From DASYTH01 sp036002505 (lineage in GTDB: Bacteria > Actinomycetota > Actinomycetes > Mycobacteriales > Pseudonocardiaceae), in contig NZ_DASYTH010000474.1 in assembly GCF_036002505.1 (NCBI RefSeq), positions 1-64,000 of the forward strand: DNA of 64,000 bases. The letters run 5' to 3'. Under the pieces are notes generated by a model. The model did no database searches. It was not told where the DNA came from and saw nothing but the letters and a program-made list of their open reading frames with translations. The translations under genes were made by a program, and so were the position numbers. How positions within the stretch are numbered: position 1 is the first letter of the stretch; each line of letters opens with the position of its first letter. Of this stretch, positions 24,506-32,595 are shown one piece after another.

Positions 24506-24994
24506 CTACGACAGTTCCCGGACCAGGAGCTCGGTGCCGACGGTCGGGTCGCTCTCCAGGGGTTCGCGCCGGCCGGTGGGGATGAAACCGTTGCGCAGGA
24601 ACAGGGTGCGGGCGGCGTGGTTGCCGTCGGCCACCCGGAGCTCGACCCGCGGGTAGCGGTGCTCGGTGGCCCAGCCGGCCACCTCGGTCACCAGCGCGTC
24701 GCCGGCGCCGTGGCCGCGGGCGGCCGGGGCGACCCAGAGCGCGACCAGGAGCAGGGTGCCGGTCCCCGCGGGGCTCCAGCCGCCGATGACGCCGACCGGC
24801 TCGCCGTCGAGGAACGCGGCGGCGGTCATGCCGTTCGCCGGGGCGAGCCGGCCGCGCCAGGCGGCCTCGTCGAAGGCCTGCTCGCGGGCGAGGGTGGAGC
24901 CGAACGCGTAGGGCGCTTCGGCGAGCGCGGTGAGCCGGACGTCGCGCCAGAGCTGCCAGTCGCCCGGTTCCAGCCGCCGCACCCGCACCGTCAT
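24506..24994 (-). CDS. GNAT-family N-acetyltransferase
   Basis: A 162-residue single-domain acetyltransferase. VRRLEPGDWQLWRDVRLTAL begins the fold. The acetyl-CoA-binding motif is LWVAPAARGHGAGDALVTEV (R/Q-x-x-G-x-G/A). ELRVADGNHAARTLFLRNGF and following residues form the conserved C-terminal half. The substrate is unknown; proteins of this type acetylate amines on peptides, antibiotics or polyamines. ATG 24994 was chosen at the domain start. It is divergent from ltrA with a 28-bp gap. Confidence 0.88.
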   Translation of the reverse strand: MTVRVRRLEPGDWQLWRDVRLTALAEAPYAFGSTLAREQAFDEAAWRGRLAPANGMTAAAFLDGEPVGVIGGWSPAGTGTLLLVALWVAPAARGHGAGDALVTEVAGWATEHRYPRVELRVADGNHAARTLFLRNGFIPTGRREPLESDPTVGTELLVRELS

Positions 24995-25022
24995 GGTGGG
25001 AGCATGCGGGAGGATGCCGCGC

Positions 25023-26177
25023 ATGAGCAACCGAGTTGCCGAGACGGTGCGGGTGTCCACTCTGGAGCTGTTCTTCGACCTGGTGTTCGTGTTCACGATC
25101 ACCCAGCTCACCACGGTCCTGGTGGCCGACCCGGGGGCCGGCGGGCAGCTGCCGGCGGTGCTGATGCTGGGCGTCACCTGGTGGATGTACGACGGGTACG
25201 CCTGGCTCACCAACGCCGTGCCACCGGACACCACGGTGCGGCGGTTGCTGCTCATCGCCGGTATGGGCGGGTTCCTGGTGATGGCGCTGGCCATCCCGAA
25301 AGCGTTCGACGGCAACGGGATCGCGTTCGGCATCGGCTATCTCGTGGTCACGATCGTCCATATGGGACTGTTCAGCAAGTCCGGGACGCAGAGCGTCGTC
25401 GGGGCCATCCTGCGGTTCGCGCCGTACAACCTGGCGTCGGCGATCCTGGTGCTGGTCGCCGCCGCGGTCGGCGGGACCGCGGAGTACGTGCTCTGGGCCG
25501 CCGCGTTCGTGCTGCAGATGATCACGCCGGTGCTGACCGGCACCGAGGGGTTCATCGTGCAGGCCGCGCACTTCGTGGAGCGGCACGGCCTCGTGGTGAT
25601 CATCGCGTTCGGCGAGTCGATCGTGGCCATCGGGATCGGCGCGGCACCCCTGCCGATGGACGGCGCGCTGGCCGGCGTCGCGGTGCTCGGCCTGGCGCTG
25701 ACCGGATGCCTGTGGTGGTCCTACTTCACCGGCGACGACGAGGCCGCGGAGCGTTCGCTGGGCGGCATCCCGCACGACCGCCGGCCCCGCGCGGCACTGC
25801 TGGCCTACGGCTACGCGCACCTCGTGCTGCTCTACGGCATCATCGTGCTCGCCGCCGGCATGAAGAAGGCGGTCGGCCACGCCTTCGAGCACGCCTCCCC
25901 CGCCACGGCCTGGCTCCTCGCCGCCGGCGTTGCGCTGTTCCTGCTCGGCGACGTGCTCTTCCGCCTGGTGCTTTCCCTTCCCCGCAACGGCTTCCGGCTC
26001 GGCGCGGCCGCCGTCGCGCTCGCCACCGTCCCGTTAGGACGCAGCGGCTCGGTCGCCGCCCAGCTGGGCACGCTGGTCGTGATCCTGGCGGCCATGCTGA
26101 TCGCGGAACGGCTGACCGGTGGCGACCGCGAGCACGTCCTCGGCGAAGGCGACCGCGGCGGGGGCGGCGCCGGCTGA
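25023..26177 (+). CDS. ltrA: LtrA-family (low temperature requirement) membrane protein
   Basis: A 384-residue membrane protein with about 11-12 hydrophobic helices. The N-terminal STLELFFDLVFVFTITQLT is the LtrA signature. ERHGLVVIIAFGESIVAIG near residue 195 is the second conserved motif. The family name comes from a Listeria mutant that failed to grow in the cold; the molecular function is unknown. ATG 25023 has GGGAGGA nine bases upstream. The 3' end overlaps the convergent TetR gene by 144 bp, an unusually long antisense overlap. Confidence 0.85.
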   Translation: MSNRVAETVRVSTLELFFDLVFVFTITQLTTVLVADPGAGGQLPAVLMLGVTWWMYDGYAWLTNAVPPDTTVRRLLLIAGMGGFLVMALAIPKAFDGNGIAFGIGYLVVTIVHMGLFSKSGTQSVVGAILRFAPYNLASAILVLVAAAVGGTAEYVLWAAAFVLQMITPVLTGTEGFIVQAAHFVERHGLVVIIAFGESIVAIGIGAAPLPMDGALAGVAVLGLALTGCLWWSYFTGDDEAAERSLGGIPHDRRPRAALLAYGYAHLVLLYGIIVLAAGMKKAVGHAFEHASPATAWLLAAGVALFLLGDVLFRLVLSLPRNGFRLGAAAVALATVPLGRSGSVAAQLGTLVVILAAMLIAERLTGGDREHVLGEGDRGGGGAG

Positions 26178-26687
26178 GCCGAGGGTGGCGCCGTTGGCGT
26201 AGAGGCCGTCGATGATCAGCATGAGCCGGTCGGCGAGGATGGCGGGCTCGCGGGCTTCGGTGCGGTTGGCGAGGTCGTGCAGCTGGGCGCGGACCGCGGT
26301 GAAATGGTCGACGGCGACCCCGTGCGCGGGGTGGCCGGGCTCGGGGAACTCGGCGAGCGCGTTGCGCAGCGCGCAGCCACGGTTGCGGGTGACGGTGGCA
26401 TCCGCGGCCACGGCCCGGACGATGGCGAGCAGTTGGGCGGCGTCGTCCTCGGGGTGCTGCTCGGCGGCGGTGCCGACGATGCCGGCCCAGTGCTCGGTGC
26501 AGCGCCGCAGGTAGGCCACGACCAGTTCGTCCTTGCTGGCGAACTCACGGTAGAACATGTTCTTGCCGCAGCCGTAGTTGTCGATGATCTGCTGCAGCCC
26601 GACGGCGTGCACGCCGTGGGCGTCGAACAGGTCCGCCGCGGTGTCCAGTATGTGGTCACGGGCATTCGCCGCAGGTCGTCGTGCCAT
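26034..26687 (-). CDS. TetR-family repressor of the divergent MFS pump
   Basis: A 217-residue regulator with the helix-turn-helix ILDTAADLFDAHGVHAVGLQ, then QIIDNYGCGKNMFYREFASK. ATG 26687 has an AGGAGG ribosome-binding site six bases away. The last 48 codons lie inside the 3' part of the convergent ltrA gene and encode a polar tail (GQPFRDQHGRQDHDQRAQLG) that is not typical of the family, so the coding end may be a recent read-through extension. Three GGACCGATCGGTCC-type palindromes between this gene and the divergent MFS gene are its likely operators. Confidence 0.9.
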   Translation of the reverse strand: MARRPAANARDHILDTAADLFDAHGVHAVGLQQIIDNYGCGKNMFYREFASKDELVVAYLRRCTEHWAGIVGTAAEQHPEDDAAQLLAIVRAVAADATVTRNRGCALRNALAEFPEPGHPAHGVAVDHFTAVRAQLHDLANRTEAREPAILADRLMLIIDGLYANGATLGSAGAAPAAVAFAEDVLAVATGQPFRDQHGRQDHDQRAQLGGDRAAAS

Positions 26688-26712
26688 TGCCACCTCCTGG
26701 AGCAAGTCTAGC

Positions 26713-26794
26713 GGACCGATCGGTCCCAATCGCCTTGACAGCGGCCGGCGCACCCCACCATGATCGGACCGGTCGGTCCCGGACCGATCGGTCC
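26713..26794. promoter_or_regulatory. Triple TetR operator and promoter of the MFS gene
   Basis: GGACCGATCGGTCC occurs as a perfect 14-bp palindrome at 26713-26726 and 26781-26794, and as a one-base variant (GGACCGGTCGGTCC) at 26766-26779. A promoter reading right (TTGACA 26735-26740, 18-bp spacer, CATGAT 26759-26764) lies between them. Binding would block both the MFS promoter and the divergent TetR promoter. Confidence 0.85.
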
Positions 26795-26819
26795 GGCAAC
26801 AGTGGGGAGTCAGAACGTC

Positions 26820-28241
26820 GTGACCATCACCGAAGAGAATTCGCTCGACACCGGCACCGGCCGGCTCAGCCGCCGCGCCTGGGCCACGCTGCTCGTGCTG
26901 TGCGCGGCCCTGTTCCTGGACGCCCTCGACGTGTCGATGATGGGTGTCGCGCTGCCGTCCATCCGCACCGAGCTCGGCATGTCCACCAGCGCCCTGCAAT
27001 GGGTGGTCAGCGGCTACGTGCTCGGCTACGGCGGGTTCCTGCTGCTCGGCGGCCGGGCCGCGGACCTGCTCGGCCGGCGCCGGGTGTTCCTCGTCTCGCT
27101 CGCCGTGTTCCTCGTCGCCTCGGGCCTGTCCGGGCTGGTGAACGACGGCTCGCTGCTGATCGCGGCCCGGTTCGTCAAGGGGGTCAGCGCCGCGTTCACC
27201 GCGCCCGCCGGCCTGTCGATCATCACCACGAGCTTCGCCGAGGGCCCGGCCCGCAACAAGGCGCTGTCGATCTACACCTCTACCGGGGCCACCGGGTTCT
27301 CCCTGGGCCTGGTGTTCAGCGGCCTGCTCACCGGCGTCGGCTGGCAGTGGGTGTGCTTCCTGCCGGTGCCGCTTGCGCTGGTCACGCTGATCGCCGGGGT
27401 CCGGCTCATCCCGCGCTTGGGACAACTCGCCGAGGGTGCCCGCGGCTTCGACGTGGCCGGCGCGGTCACCGTCACGGCCACCATGCTGATCCTGGTCTAC
27501 GCGGTGGTCTCGGCGCCGGAGGCCGGCTGGGCCTCGGCCCGCACCATCGTGCTGCTGGCGCTGGCCGCGGCGCTCCTCGCGGCGTTCGTGATCATCGAGC
27601 GGCGGACGGCGAACCCGTTGGTACGCCTGGGCATCCTGCGTTCCGGCGCGCTGGTGCGGGCCAACCTCGGGGCCATGACGCTGGTCGGCGCCTGGTTCGG
27701 CACGCAGTTCATCACCACGCTCTACCTGCAGCAGCTGCGCGGCTGGTCGGCCCTGGAGACCGGGTTGGCGATCTTTCCGGCCGGGTTCCTGGTCGCACTG
27801 ATCGCGCCGCGGGTGGCGCCGCTGGTGACCCGGTTCGGCGTGCAGCGGATGATCGTGGCCGGGCTGGGCTCCGCGGTGGTGGCCTACGCGCTGTTCCTGC
27901 GGATCGGCGCGGACACCCCGTACGCCGCGCTGCTGCCCACCTTCATCCTCGCCGGGCTCGCCTTCGGGCTGGCCTACGGGCCGCTGAACATCGCCGCCAC
28001 CAACGGAATCCCGGAGCACGAGCAGGGGCTGGCCAGCGGCCTGGTGAACACCTCGTTCCAGTTCGGCGGCGCGCTGGTGCTGGCCGTGGTGACCGCGGTG
28101 GACAACGCGGCCACCGGCCCGACGCCGGACGGACTGCTGGACGGCTTCCACGCCGCGCTGGTGGTGCCGCTGATCGTGGCCGCGCTGGGTGTGCTGACCG
28201 CCGCGTTCGGCATCCGCCGGCCGGTCCCGGTCTCAACCTGA
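26820..28241 (+). CDS. DHA2-type MFS multidrug exporter
   Basis: A 473-residue antiporter with about 14 helices. LFLDALDVSMMGVALPSIRT is the first-helix motif, GGRAADLLGRRR motif A, and RFVKGVSAAFTAPAGLSIIT motif B. I chose GTG 26820 because it has a GGGGAG site and because an upstream ATG at 26760 would place the operators inside the coding region. The stop overlaps the convergent serine-hydrolase gene by 9 bp. It pairs with the divergent TetR gene at 26034-26687. The substrate is probably a small hydrophobic compound. Confidence 0.9.
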   Translation: MTITEENSLDTGTGRLSRRAWATLLVLCAALFLDALDVSMMGVALPSIRTELGMSTSALQWVVSGYVLGYGGFLLLGGRAADLLGRRRVFLVSLAVFLVASGLSGLVNDGSLLIAARFVKGVSAAFTAPAGLSIITTSFAEGPARNKALSIYTSTGATGFSLGLVFSGLLTGVGWQWVCFLPVPLALVTLIAGVRLIPRLGQLAEGARGFDVAGAVTVTATMLILVYAVVSAPEAGWASARTIVLLALAAALLAAFVIIERRTANPLVRLGILRSGALVRANLGAMTLVGAWFGTQFITTLYLQQLRGWSALETGLAIFPAGFLVALIAPRVAPLVTRFGVQRMIVAGLGSAVVAYALFLRIGADTPYAALLPTFILAGLAFGLAYGPLNIAATNGIPEHEQGLASGLVNTSFQFGGALVLAVVTAVDNAATGPTPDGLLDGFHAALVVPLIVAALGVLTAAFGIRRPVPVST

Positions 28242-29315
28242 CGCGAACACGGACATGATCACGTCGCTGACCGGTTTGGACCTGCCCGCGTCGGTCGAGG
28301 TGATCACGAAGGTCAGGTCGTGGCCGGGGTCGACGCCGATCACCTGGCCGCGGGCGCCGACGGCGAAGAAGGTGCCCGGCAACTGCGGATCGAGCCACCA
28401 CCCCGAGCCGTACTGCGCGTTGGTGCGGCTCGGGGTCCGGCTGTAGTCCACCCAGTGTGGAGGTAAGATCCGCTGGCCGTCCCAGATTCCGTCGCGCAGG
28501 AACAGCAGGCCGAACTTGGCGTAGTCGAGGGTTCGGGCGTACGCCGCGTACCCGCCCAGCCAGGTGCCCTGGTCGTCGTAGGACAGCGTGACGCTCATGC
28601 CCAGCTTGCCGAACAGGTCGGCCTTGATGAACTCGGTGAACCGCGCGCCGCCGCCAAGCGCGGTGGCCATGGCGCGGTCGACGATGAACGTGCATCCCGT
28701 GCAGTAGTGGAAGTTCGTCCCCGGCGGGTGCGTGAGCTTGCGCTCCGCCACGAACTTCGCCGCGTCGTGGGTGCCGGTCGAGGCGGCGATGTCGGTGTCC
28801 TCGTTCCACTCCAGGCCGCTGCTCATCCGCAGCAGATCGTCGAGGGTGATCGCGGCGCGCGGGTCCCCCGCGGGCCACTCGGGCGCGCCGGCCGGCGCGG
28901 TGACCGTGAGCTTTCCTTGGTGTACCAGGATTCCGACCGCGGCCGAGGTGATGGACTTGGCGACCGAGAAGGACGGCATATTCTCGTCCGCGCCGTCCAG
29001 CGGGTTGGCGCTGTACCGTTCGTAGATCAGCCGGCCGTGGTGGACGATCGCGACCCCGCGGACCCGCTTGTCCGCTCCCCCGGCGAACGCCTCGTCGACC
29101 ACCCGGTCGACCGCCGTGCGGTTCGTACCGGCCGGCCATTCGCCCCGCGGCCAGTCCTTCGTCGGGTACGGCACGTCGCCCGGCTGGCCCGGGAAGCCGC
29201 TGGCCGGCGCCGCTCCCGCGGACGAGCGCGACACGCCGGCCGGCGGTGCGGCGACCGGGCTGACCGCGCATGCCGACGCTGCCAGACCGATCAGGACCAG
29301 AGCTCCCCACCTCAT
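28233..29315 (-). CDS. Serine hydrolase lipoprotein (class C beta-lactamase fold)
   Basis: A 360-residue exported protein. MRWGALVLIGLAASACAVSP is a lipoprotein signal with Cys at residue 16 after ASA, so it is probably membrane-anchored outside the cell. The catalytic S-x-x-K is SFSVAKS (Ser-Val-Ala-Lys). The Y-x-N position reads YCT (NFHYCTGC), which departs from the usual YSN/YSS of penicillin-binding class C enzymes. This branch includes esterases and 6-aminohexanoate-oligomer hydrolase-like enzymes, so beta-lactam activity should not be assumed. ATG 29315 begins the signal. Confidence 0.85.
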   Translation of the reverse strand: MRWGALVLIGLAASACAVSPVAAPPAGVSRSSAGAAPASGFPGQPGDVPYPTKDWPRGEWPAGTNRTAVDRVVDEAFAGGADKRVRGVAIVHHGRLIYERYSANPLDGADENMPSFSVAKSITSAAVGILVHQGKLTVTAPAGAPEWPAGDPRAAITLDDLLRMSSGLEWNEDTDIAASTGTHDAAKFVAERKLTHPPGTNFHYCTGCTFIVDRAMATALGGGARFTEFIKADLFGKLGMSVTLSYDDQGTWLGGYAAYARTLDYAKFGLLFLRDGIWDGQRILPPHWVDYSRTPSRTNAQYGSGWWLDPQLPGTFFAVGARGQVIGVDPGHDLTFVITSTDAGRSKPVSDVIMSVFASG

Positions 29316-29397
29316 GCCGAAAACGGTAGCCAAGGCGCAACCCCGGCGGTGCGCGTCGCCGTTAACCGTGATGTAAGAGGCGCACGCTGGAGGTCGG

Positions 29398-29889
29398 GTG
29401 AAGCGGTCGGACGAAGCCGGGTACCGGGACTACGTCACCTGCCGGATGGAGGTGCTGCGGCGCACCGCGTACCTGCTGTGCCGGGACTGGCATCTGGCCG
29501 ACGACCTGGTGTCGATCACGATCGGCAAGCTGTACTGGCACTGGCACCGGGTCGCCGGCGTCGAGCACCTCGACGCGTACGTGCGCCGGATCCTGGTCCG
29601 CACCTGGCTGGACGAGAAGGACCGGCCGTGGCGGCGGGAGGAGCCGACCGACGCGCTGCCGGACGTCCCGGCGGCGCCGGCTCACCGGGTCGTGGAGCGG
29701 GCCGGGCTGCTGGACCTGCTGGCCACGCTCGCGCCGCGGCAGCGTGCGGCCGTGGTGCTGCGCCTCTACTGCGATCTCTCGGTGGAGGAGACCGCCGAGA
29801 TCCTCGGCTGCTCGGCCGGAACCGTGAAGAGCCAGACCGCGCGGGGGCTCGACACGTTGCGCGCCCGGGCCGCCGAGGTGCCCGACTAG
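29398..29889 (+). CDS. ECF sigma factor, SigE-family
   Basis: A 163-residue sigma-70 factor of the ECF type. Region 2 is YRDYVTCRMEVLRRTAYLLC, then DWHLADDLVSITIGKLYWHW. Region 4 is LAPRQRAAVVLRLYCDLSVE, then ETAEILGCSAGTVKSQTARG. This matches the SigE-family (TIGR02983-like) common in actinomycetes. GTG 29398 has GGAGG five bases upstream. The next gene, 16 bp on, encodes a membrane protein that is probably its anti-sigma partner. Target promoters are unknown. Confidence 0.9.
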   Translation: MKRSDEAGYRDYVTCRMEVLRRTAYLLCRDWHLADDLVSITIGKLYWHWHRVAGVEHLDAYVRRILVRTWLDEKDRPWRREEPTDALPDVPAAPAHRVVERAGLLDLLATLAPRQRAAVVLRLYCDLSVEETAEILGCSAGTVKSQTARGLDTLRARAAEVPD

Positions 29890-29905
29890 CGGAAGAGAAA
29901 GTGTG

Positions 29906-30811
29906 ATGGACAGAAAGATGTTCGACGAGGCCATCGGGGAGGTGCCCCCGTCCACCGTGGACGTCGACGGGGTGATCGCCCGCGGGCGCCGCGCGGCCCG
30001 GATCCGCCGGGTGGCCAACCCCTGGGTGGCCACCGCGGCCGGGGTGGTCGCGATCGCCTTCGGCGCGGTGGCGGTGCTGCTGCCGGGAAACCAGGAGGGC
30101 TCCGTGGGCGCGGGGGGTGCGCCGCCCGCCCCGATGTCCACAGTGGACTCGTCGCCGGTTTCGTCATCGGCACCGACGTCGACCCCCGTGACGTGCGGCG
30201 GCCGGACCGCGGTGCCACAGGTGCCGGCCGCGGAGGCCACGGCCACGTCGGCCCGGCTCACCAGCGCGCTCACGTCGTCCGTGCAGGCCGCGCTGCCGGC
30301 GGGCAGCCAGCTCACCGCGAACCCGACCGGGGAGTACCCCAAGGGCACCCCGCACGGGCCACTGGAGTTCTACTACGTCTTCCAACCCCTTGTGCCGCTT
30401 GAGAACGGCTGCCAGGGCGGGGTGAGCGAGTACTCGGCGTGGGCCACGATCAGCGTGTCCGGGGTGCAGAAGGGCAACCTGATGGCGCTGGTCACCCCGC
30501 CGTCCGGGAACTCCCAGCCGCTCGCGTGCCCGGGCGGAACCGTTGCGGACGCTCAGTATTCGTGCAACCGGCAGACCGGGCCGAACGGCGAGGCGATCCT
30601 GACCAGCACGCTCACCCAGAACGGTGGCGGTCCGACCCTGTACCGGGTCGAGGTCGACCGGCTCGACGGCACCAGCATCCTGCTGGACAGTGCCAACGTC
30701 CCCGGAGACGCCAAGCAGGGCGGGCGGCCGGCCAGCCCGGTGCCATCGCTGACCCACCAGCAACTGATCACGATCGCGCTCGGCGACGGCCTGACGGTGG
30801 GTTCCCGTTAA
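29906..30811 (+). CDS. Membrane protein, probable anti-sigma partner of the SigE-family sigma factor
   Basis: A 301-residue protein. A short cytosolic N-terminus (DEAIGEVPPSTVDVDGVIAR, then GRRAARIRR) precedes one transmembrane helix (about residues 41-61, VATAAGVVAIAFGAVAVLL), an Ala/Pro/Ser-rich linker and an extracellular domain of about 190 residues with four to five Cys. This layout, directly behind a SigE-family sigma gene, is typical of membrane anti-sigma proteins, although no classic zinc (ZAS) motif is seen. ATG 29906 follows an overlapping GTG. The interaction with the sigma factor is inferred from position only. Confidence 0.65.
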   Translation: MDRKMFDEAIGEVPPSTVDVDGVIARGRRAARIRRVANPWVATAAGVVAIAFGAVAVLLPGNQEGSVGAGGAPPAPMSTVDSSPVSSSAPTSTPVTCGGRTAVPQVPAAEATATSARLTSALTSSVQAALPAGSQLTANPTGEYPKGTPHGPLEFYYVFQPLVPLENGCQGGVSEYSAWATISVSGVQKGNLMALVTPPSGNSQPLACPGGTVADAQYSCNRQTGPNGEAILTSTLTQNGGGPTLYRVEVDRLDGTSILLDSANVPGDAKQGGRPASPVPSLTHQQLITIALGDGLTVGSR

Positions 30812-30820
30812 CGACAAAGC

Positions 30821-30849
30821 TGTGGGGCCGCGCCCAGCGCGGTCCCACA
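30821..30849 (+). terminator. Terminator after the sigma/anti-sigma operon
   Basis: TGTGGGGCCGCGC and GCGCGGTCCCACA pair over 13 bp (one G-T wobble) around CCA, followed by TTTGTC. It lies nine bases after the stop codon. Confidence 0.85.
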
Positions 30850-31076
30850 TTTGTCCGACCTGTACACGGGATAGGGACCGACCCGGGGTTGATGTCGCCA
30901 TGGCAGCAGCGTGATTCCGCGGCAGCCTCACCCAACCCGCCGCGGTCCCGTTACCAACCCCGGGCCGTGGTGCCGGTTCTCCTCCCGGCATCCCTTACTG
31001 TGGCCCAAACGCCCGGGTCGGCAATAGAGGACAACGACCCTCGCCGGCCCCGGCCATTCGGCCTACCTGGGTGTGT

Positions 31077-31215
31077 CTGATGGATCTTCGCGGGTTGACA
31101 AAGCCTCGCGCCGACCAACGCAGCCTCAGGGGACCGTGACGGAACTCAGCCACAATCCACCCGACAACTGACCGTTCGCTGGAACGCAACCGCGTTAAAA
31201 ATTCCGGAGAGGCGG
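31077..31215 (+). repeat. Intergenic repeat, copy B (orphan leader)
   Basis: This is the second copy of the 5909-6052 element. It keeps the ribosome-binding site at its right end (ATTCCGGAGAGGCGG) and a TTGACA hexamer (31095-31100), but no start codon follows; instead the convergent MFS gene ends here. The copy therefore looks like a promoter and leader that lost its gene, or an independent element. Confidence 0.6.
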
Positions 31216-31216
31216 A

Positions 31217-32359
31217 CTAGCCGCGGCGGGCCGGGCGCAGGGCCGTGAGCATGAGCCCGGCGGTGACGGCGAACGCGACCGGGTAGCCGGTGTGCGCGGC
31301 GACGAGACCGAAACCGGCGGCGCCCGCGCCGTATCCGGTGTCGTAGGCCAGGTTCCAGACCGAGCTCGCGGTGCCGTAGCGGGACTCGGGCACCCGGTTG
31401 AACATCAGGGCCAGGGTGGCGTTCTGGATGACGCCGAAGCCGGCGCCGAACAGGATCATCCCGGCGAGCACCGCGACCGGGCTCGTGGTCAGGACCAGAG
31501 CCGCGATGCCGAGGGCTGCGGTGACCAGGCCGGGGACGAGCAGGCCGGTGGCCCCGTGCCGGTCGCCGTGCCGGCCGGCCCACCAGCGGGCCACGGTGGC
31601 GGCGACGGCGTGCAGGAACAGCGCGGGCGCGGCGAGCGGTCCGGCGACGGCCAGCGGCACGAAGCTGACCACGATGCCGCCGGCGGTGGTGGTGGCGGCG
31701 AACACCAACGCCGGTCGGGCCAGCGCCGGGTCGCGCAGCCCGGCCAGCACGCCGGCCGGTGCCTCGGCGGTGGGAGTGCGGCCCGGCAGCCCGGCCGTGG
31801 CGGGCAGCGCGGCCAGCGGGATCAGCGCGCCGGCGGTGAACACGGCGGCGTAGCCGACCTGTCCGGCGAGCCAGACGCCGAGTGGCAGGGCGACGACGGC
31901 CGGGATGCCGACCACGACGCCGTACACGCCGAGGCCCTCGCCGCGGCGCTCGGCCGGCAGCAGCGAGCCGACCAGTGCCCCGCAGACCACCACGAGCACG
32001 GCGAAGCCGAGGCCGCGGACCAGGCAGATCACCAGGATCGCGGGCAGGCCGGCCGCCGCGGGAAGCGCCAGCGCGGGGGTGCCGAGCAGGACCAGACCGG
32101 CGGCGACCACGATCCGGTAGCCGAACCGGGCCACCAGGCGCGGGATCACCAGCTCGGCCAGGATCGTGGCGAGCATGAGCGCGGCGGTGGTCAGGCCCGC
32201 ACCCCCGCCGCCGGCCCCGGACGCTGTGGCGTATCCCGGCACCACGGACACCAGCAGGTAGAAGCTGTTCCCGCCGCTGAAGCTGATCACGAACACCAGC
32301 AGCAGGGCGCGGCTGAGCAGGGCCGGCCGCGGGGTCTTGTCGATCAGGCTCGTCGTCAT
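31217..32359 (-). CDS. MFS transporter
   Basis: A 380-residue membrane protein with about 12 hydrophobic helices. PRPALLSRALLLVFVISFSG opens it. GEGLGVYGVVVGIPAVVALP and MFNRVPESRYGTASSVWNLA are MFS motif regions, and the group is close to YfcJ/YhhS-like or Ara-type permeases. The substrate is unknown. ATG 32359 is preceded by a promoter region with an inverted repeat (32379-32426). No divergent regulator gene remains where one would be expected. Confidence 0.85.
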   Translation of the reverse strand: MTTSLIDKTPRPALLSRALLLVFVISFSGGNSFYLLVSVVPGYATASGAGGGGAGLTTAALMLATILAELVIPRLVARFGYRIVVAAGLVLLGTPALALPAAAGLPAILVICLVRGLGFAVLVVVCGALVGSLLPAERRGEGLGVYGVVVGIPAVVALPLGVWLAGQVGYAAVFTAGALIPLAALPATAGLPGRTPTAEAPAGVLAGLRDPALARPALVFAATTTAGGIVVSFVPLAVAGPLAAPALFLHAVAATVARWWAGRHGDRHGATGLLVPGLVTAALGIAALVLTTSPVAVLAGMILFGAGFGVIQNATLALMFNRVPESRYGTASSVWNLAYDTGYGAGAAGFGLVAAHTGYPVAFAVTAGLMLTALRPARRG

Positions 32360-32378
32360 GCCACCAAACTATGGCGGG

Positions 32379-32426
32379 ATTGGTCCTACTATGAAGTCCA
32401 ATGCACGTCACGCTGAGAGGACCAAT
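32379..32426. promoter_or_regulatory. Inverted repeat upstream of the MFS gene
   Basis: ATTGGTCCT (32379-32387) and AGGACCAAT (32418-32426) are exact 9-bp inverted repeats, with a further CCAAT at 32398-32402 between them. Similar TTGGTCC/GGACCAA half-sites are bound by GntR/MocR-type regulators, which often sit divergent from such transporters. Here no regulator gene follows. Confidence 0.5.
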
Positions 32427-32439
32427 TTTGTGATGCCGC

Positions 32440-32500
32440 ACTTGCCGCGGGAAGTTCCCACGACAGGATGGACTTGTCGCGGGTAGTTCCCGTGACAAGT
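32440..32500. repeat. 61-bp palindromic repeat, copy 2
   Basis: It is the same length as the element at 14430-14490 and differs at about ten positions, four of them in the central spacer. The right half (ACTTGTCGCGGG ... CCCGTGACAAGT) is a near-perfect hairpin on its own. It lies between an operator-like sequence and a truncated gene remnant. Confidence 0.8.
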
Positions 32501-32595
32501 CGGCTTGTCCCGGGCCGGATCCAGCCGGCGAGGGCTACCTCTTTGCTCTCCGCGAACGGTCCGTCGGTCACCAGGTGGTCGCGGTCCCCAGTCAT
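32501..32595 (-). pseudogene. Truncated YCII-family remnant
   Basis: The minus strand reads MTGDRDHLVTDGPFAESKEV, then ALAGWIR. DGPFAE-x-KE-x-L-x-G is the signature of YCII-related (DGPF) proteins, but both the N-terminal half and the C-terminal helix are missing and the frame runs into the 61-bp repeat. The ATG overlaps the TGA of the hydrolase-like gene (ATGA). An ORF continues to 32389 only because the repeat happens to lack stops. It is probably a remnant cut by the repeat or by a deletion. Confidence 0.6.

Larger units (their letters stand above)
30812..31216. other. Intergenic region with a terminator and repeat copy B
   Basis: These 405 bp separate the anti-sigma-like gene and the convergent MFS gene. 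They contain the terminator at 30821-30849 and the repeat at 31077-31215. Between them (about 30850-31076) I recognise no gene or site. Confidence 0.6.

Noticed and set aside
28233..29315. Beta-lactamase resistance gene
   Set aside because: The fold and S-x-x-K are there, but the Y-x-N position is YCT and the relatives include many esterases, so resistance is not supported.
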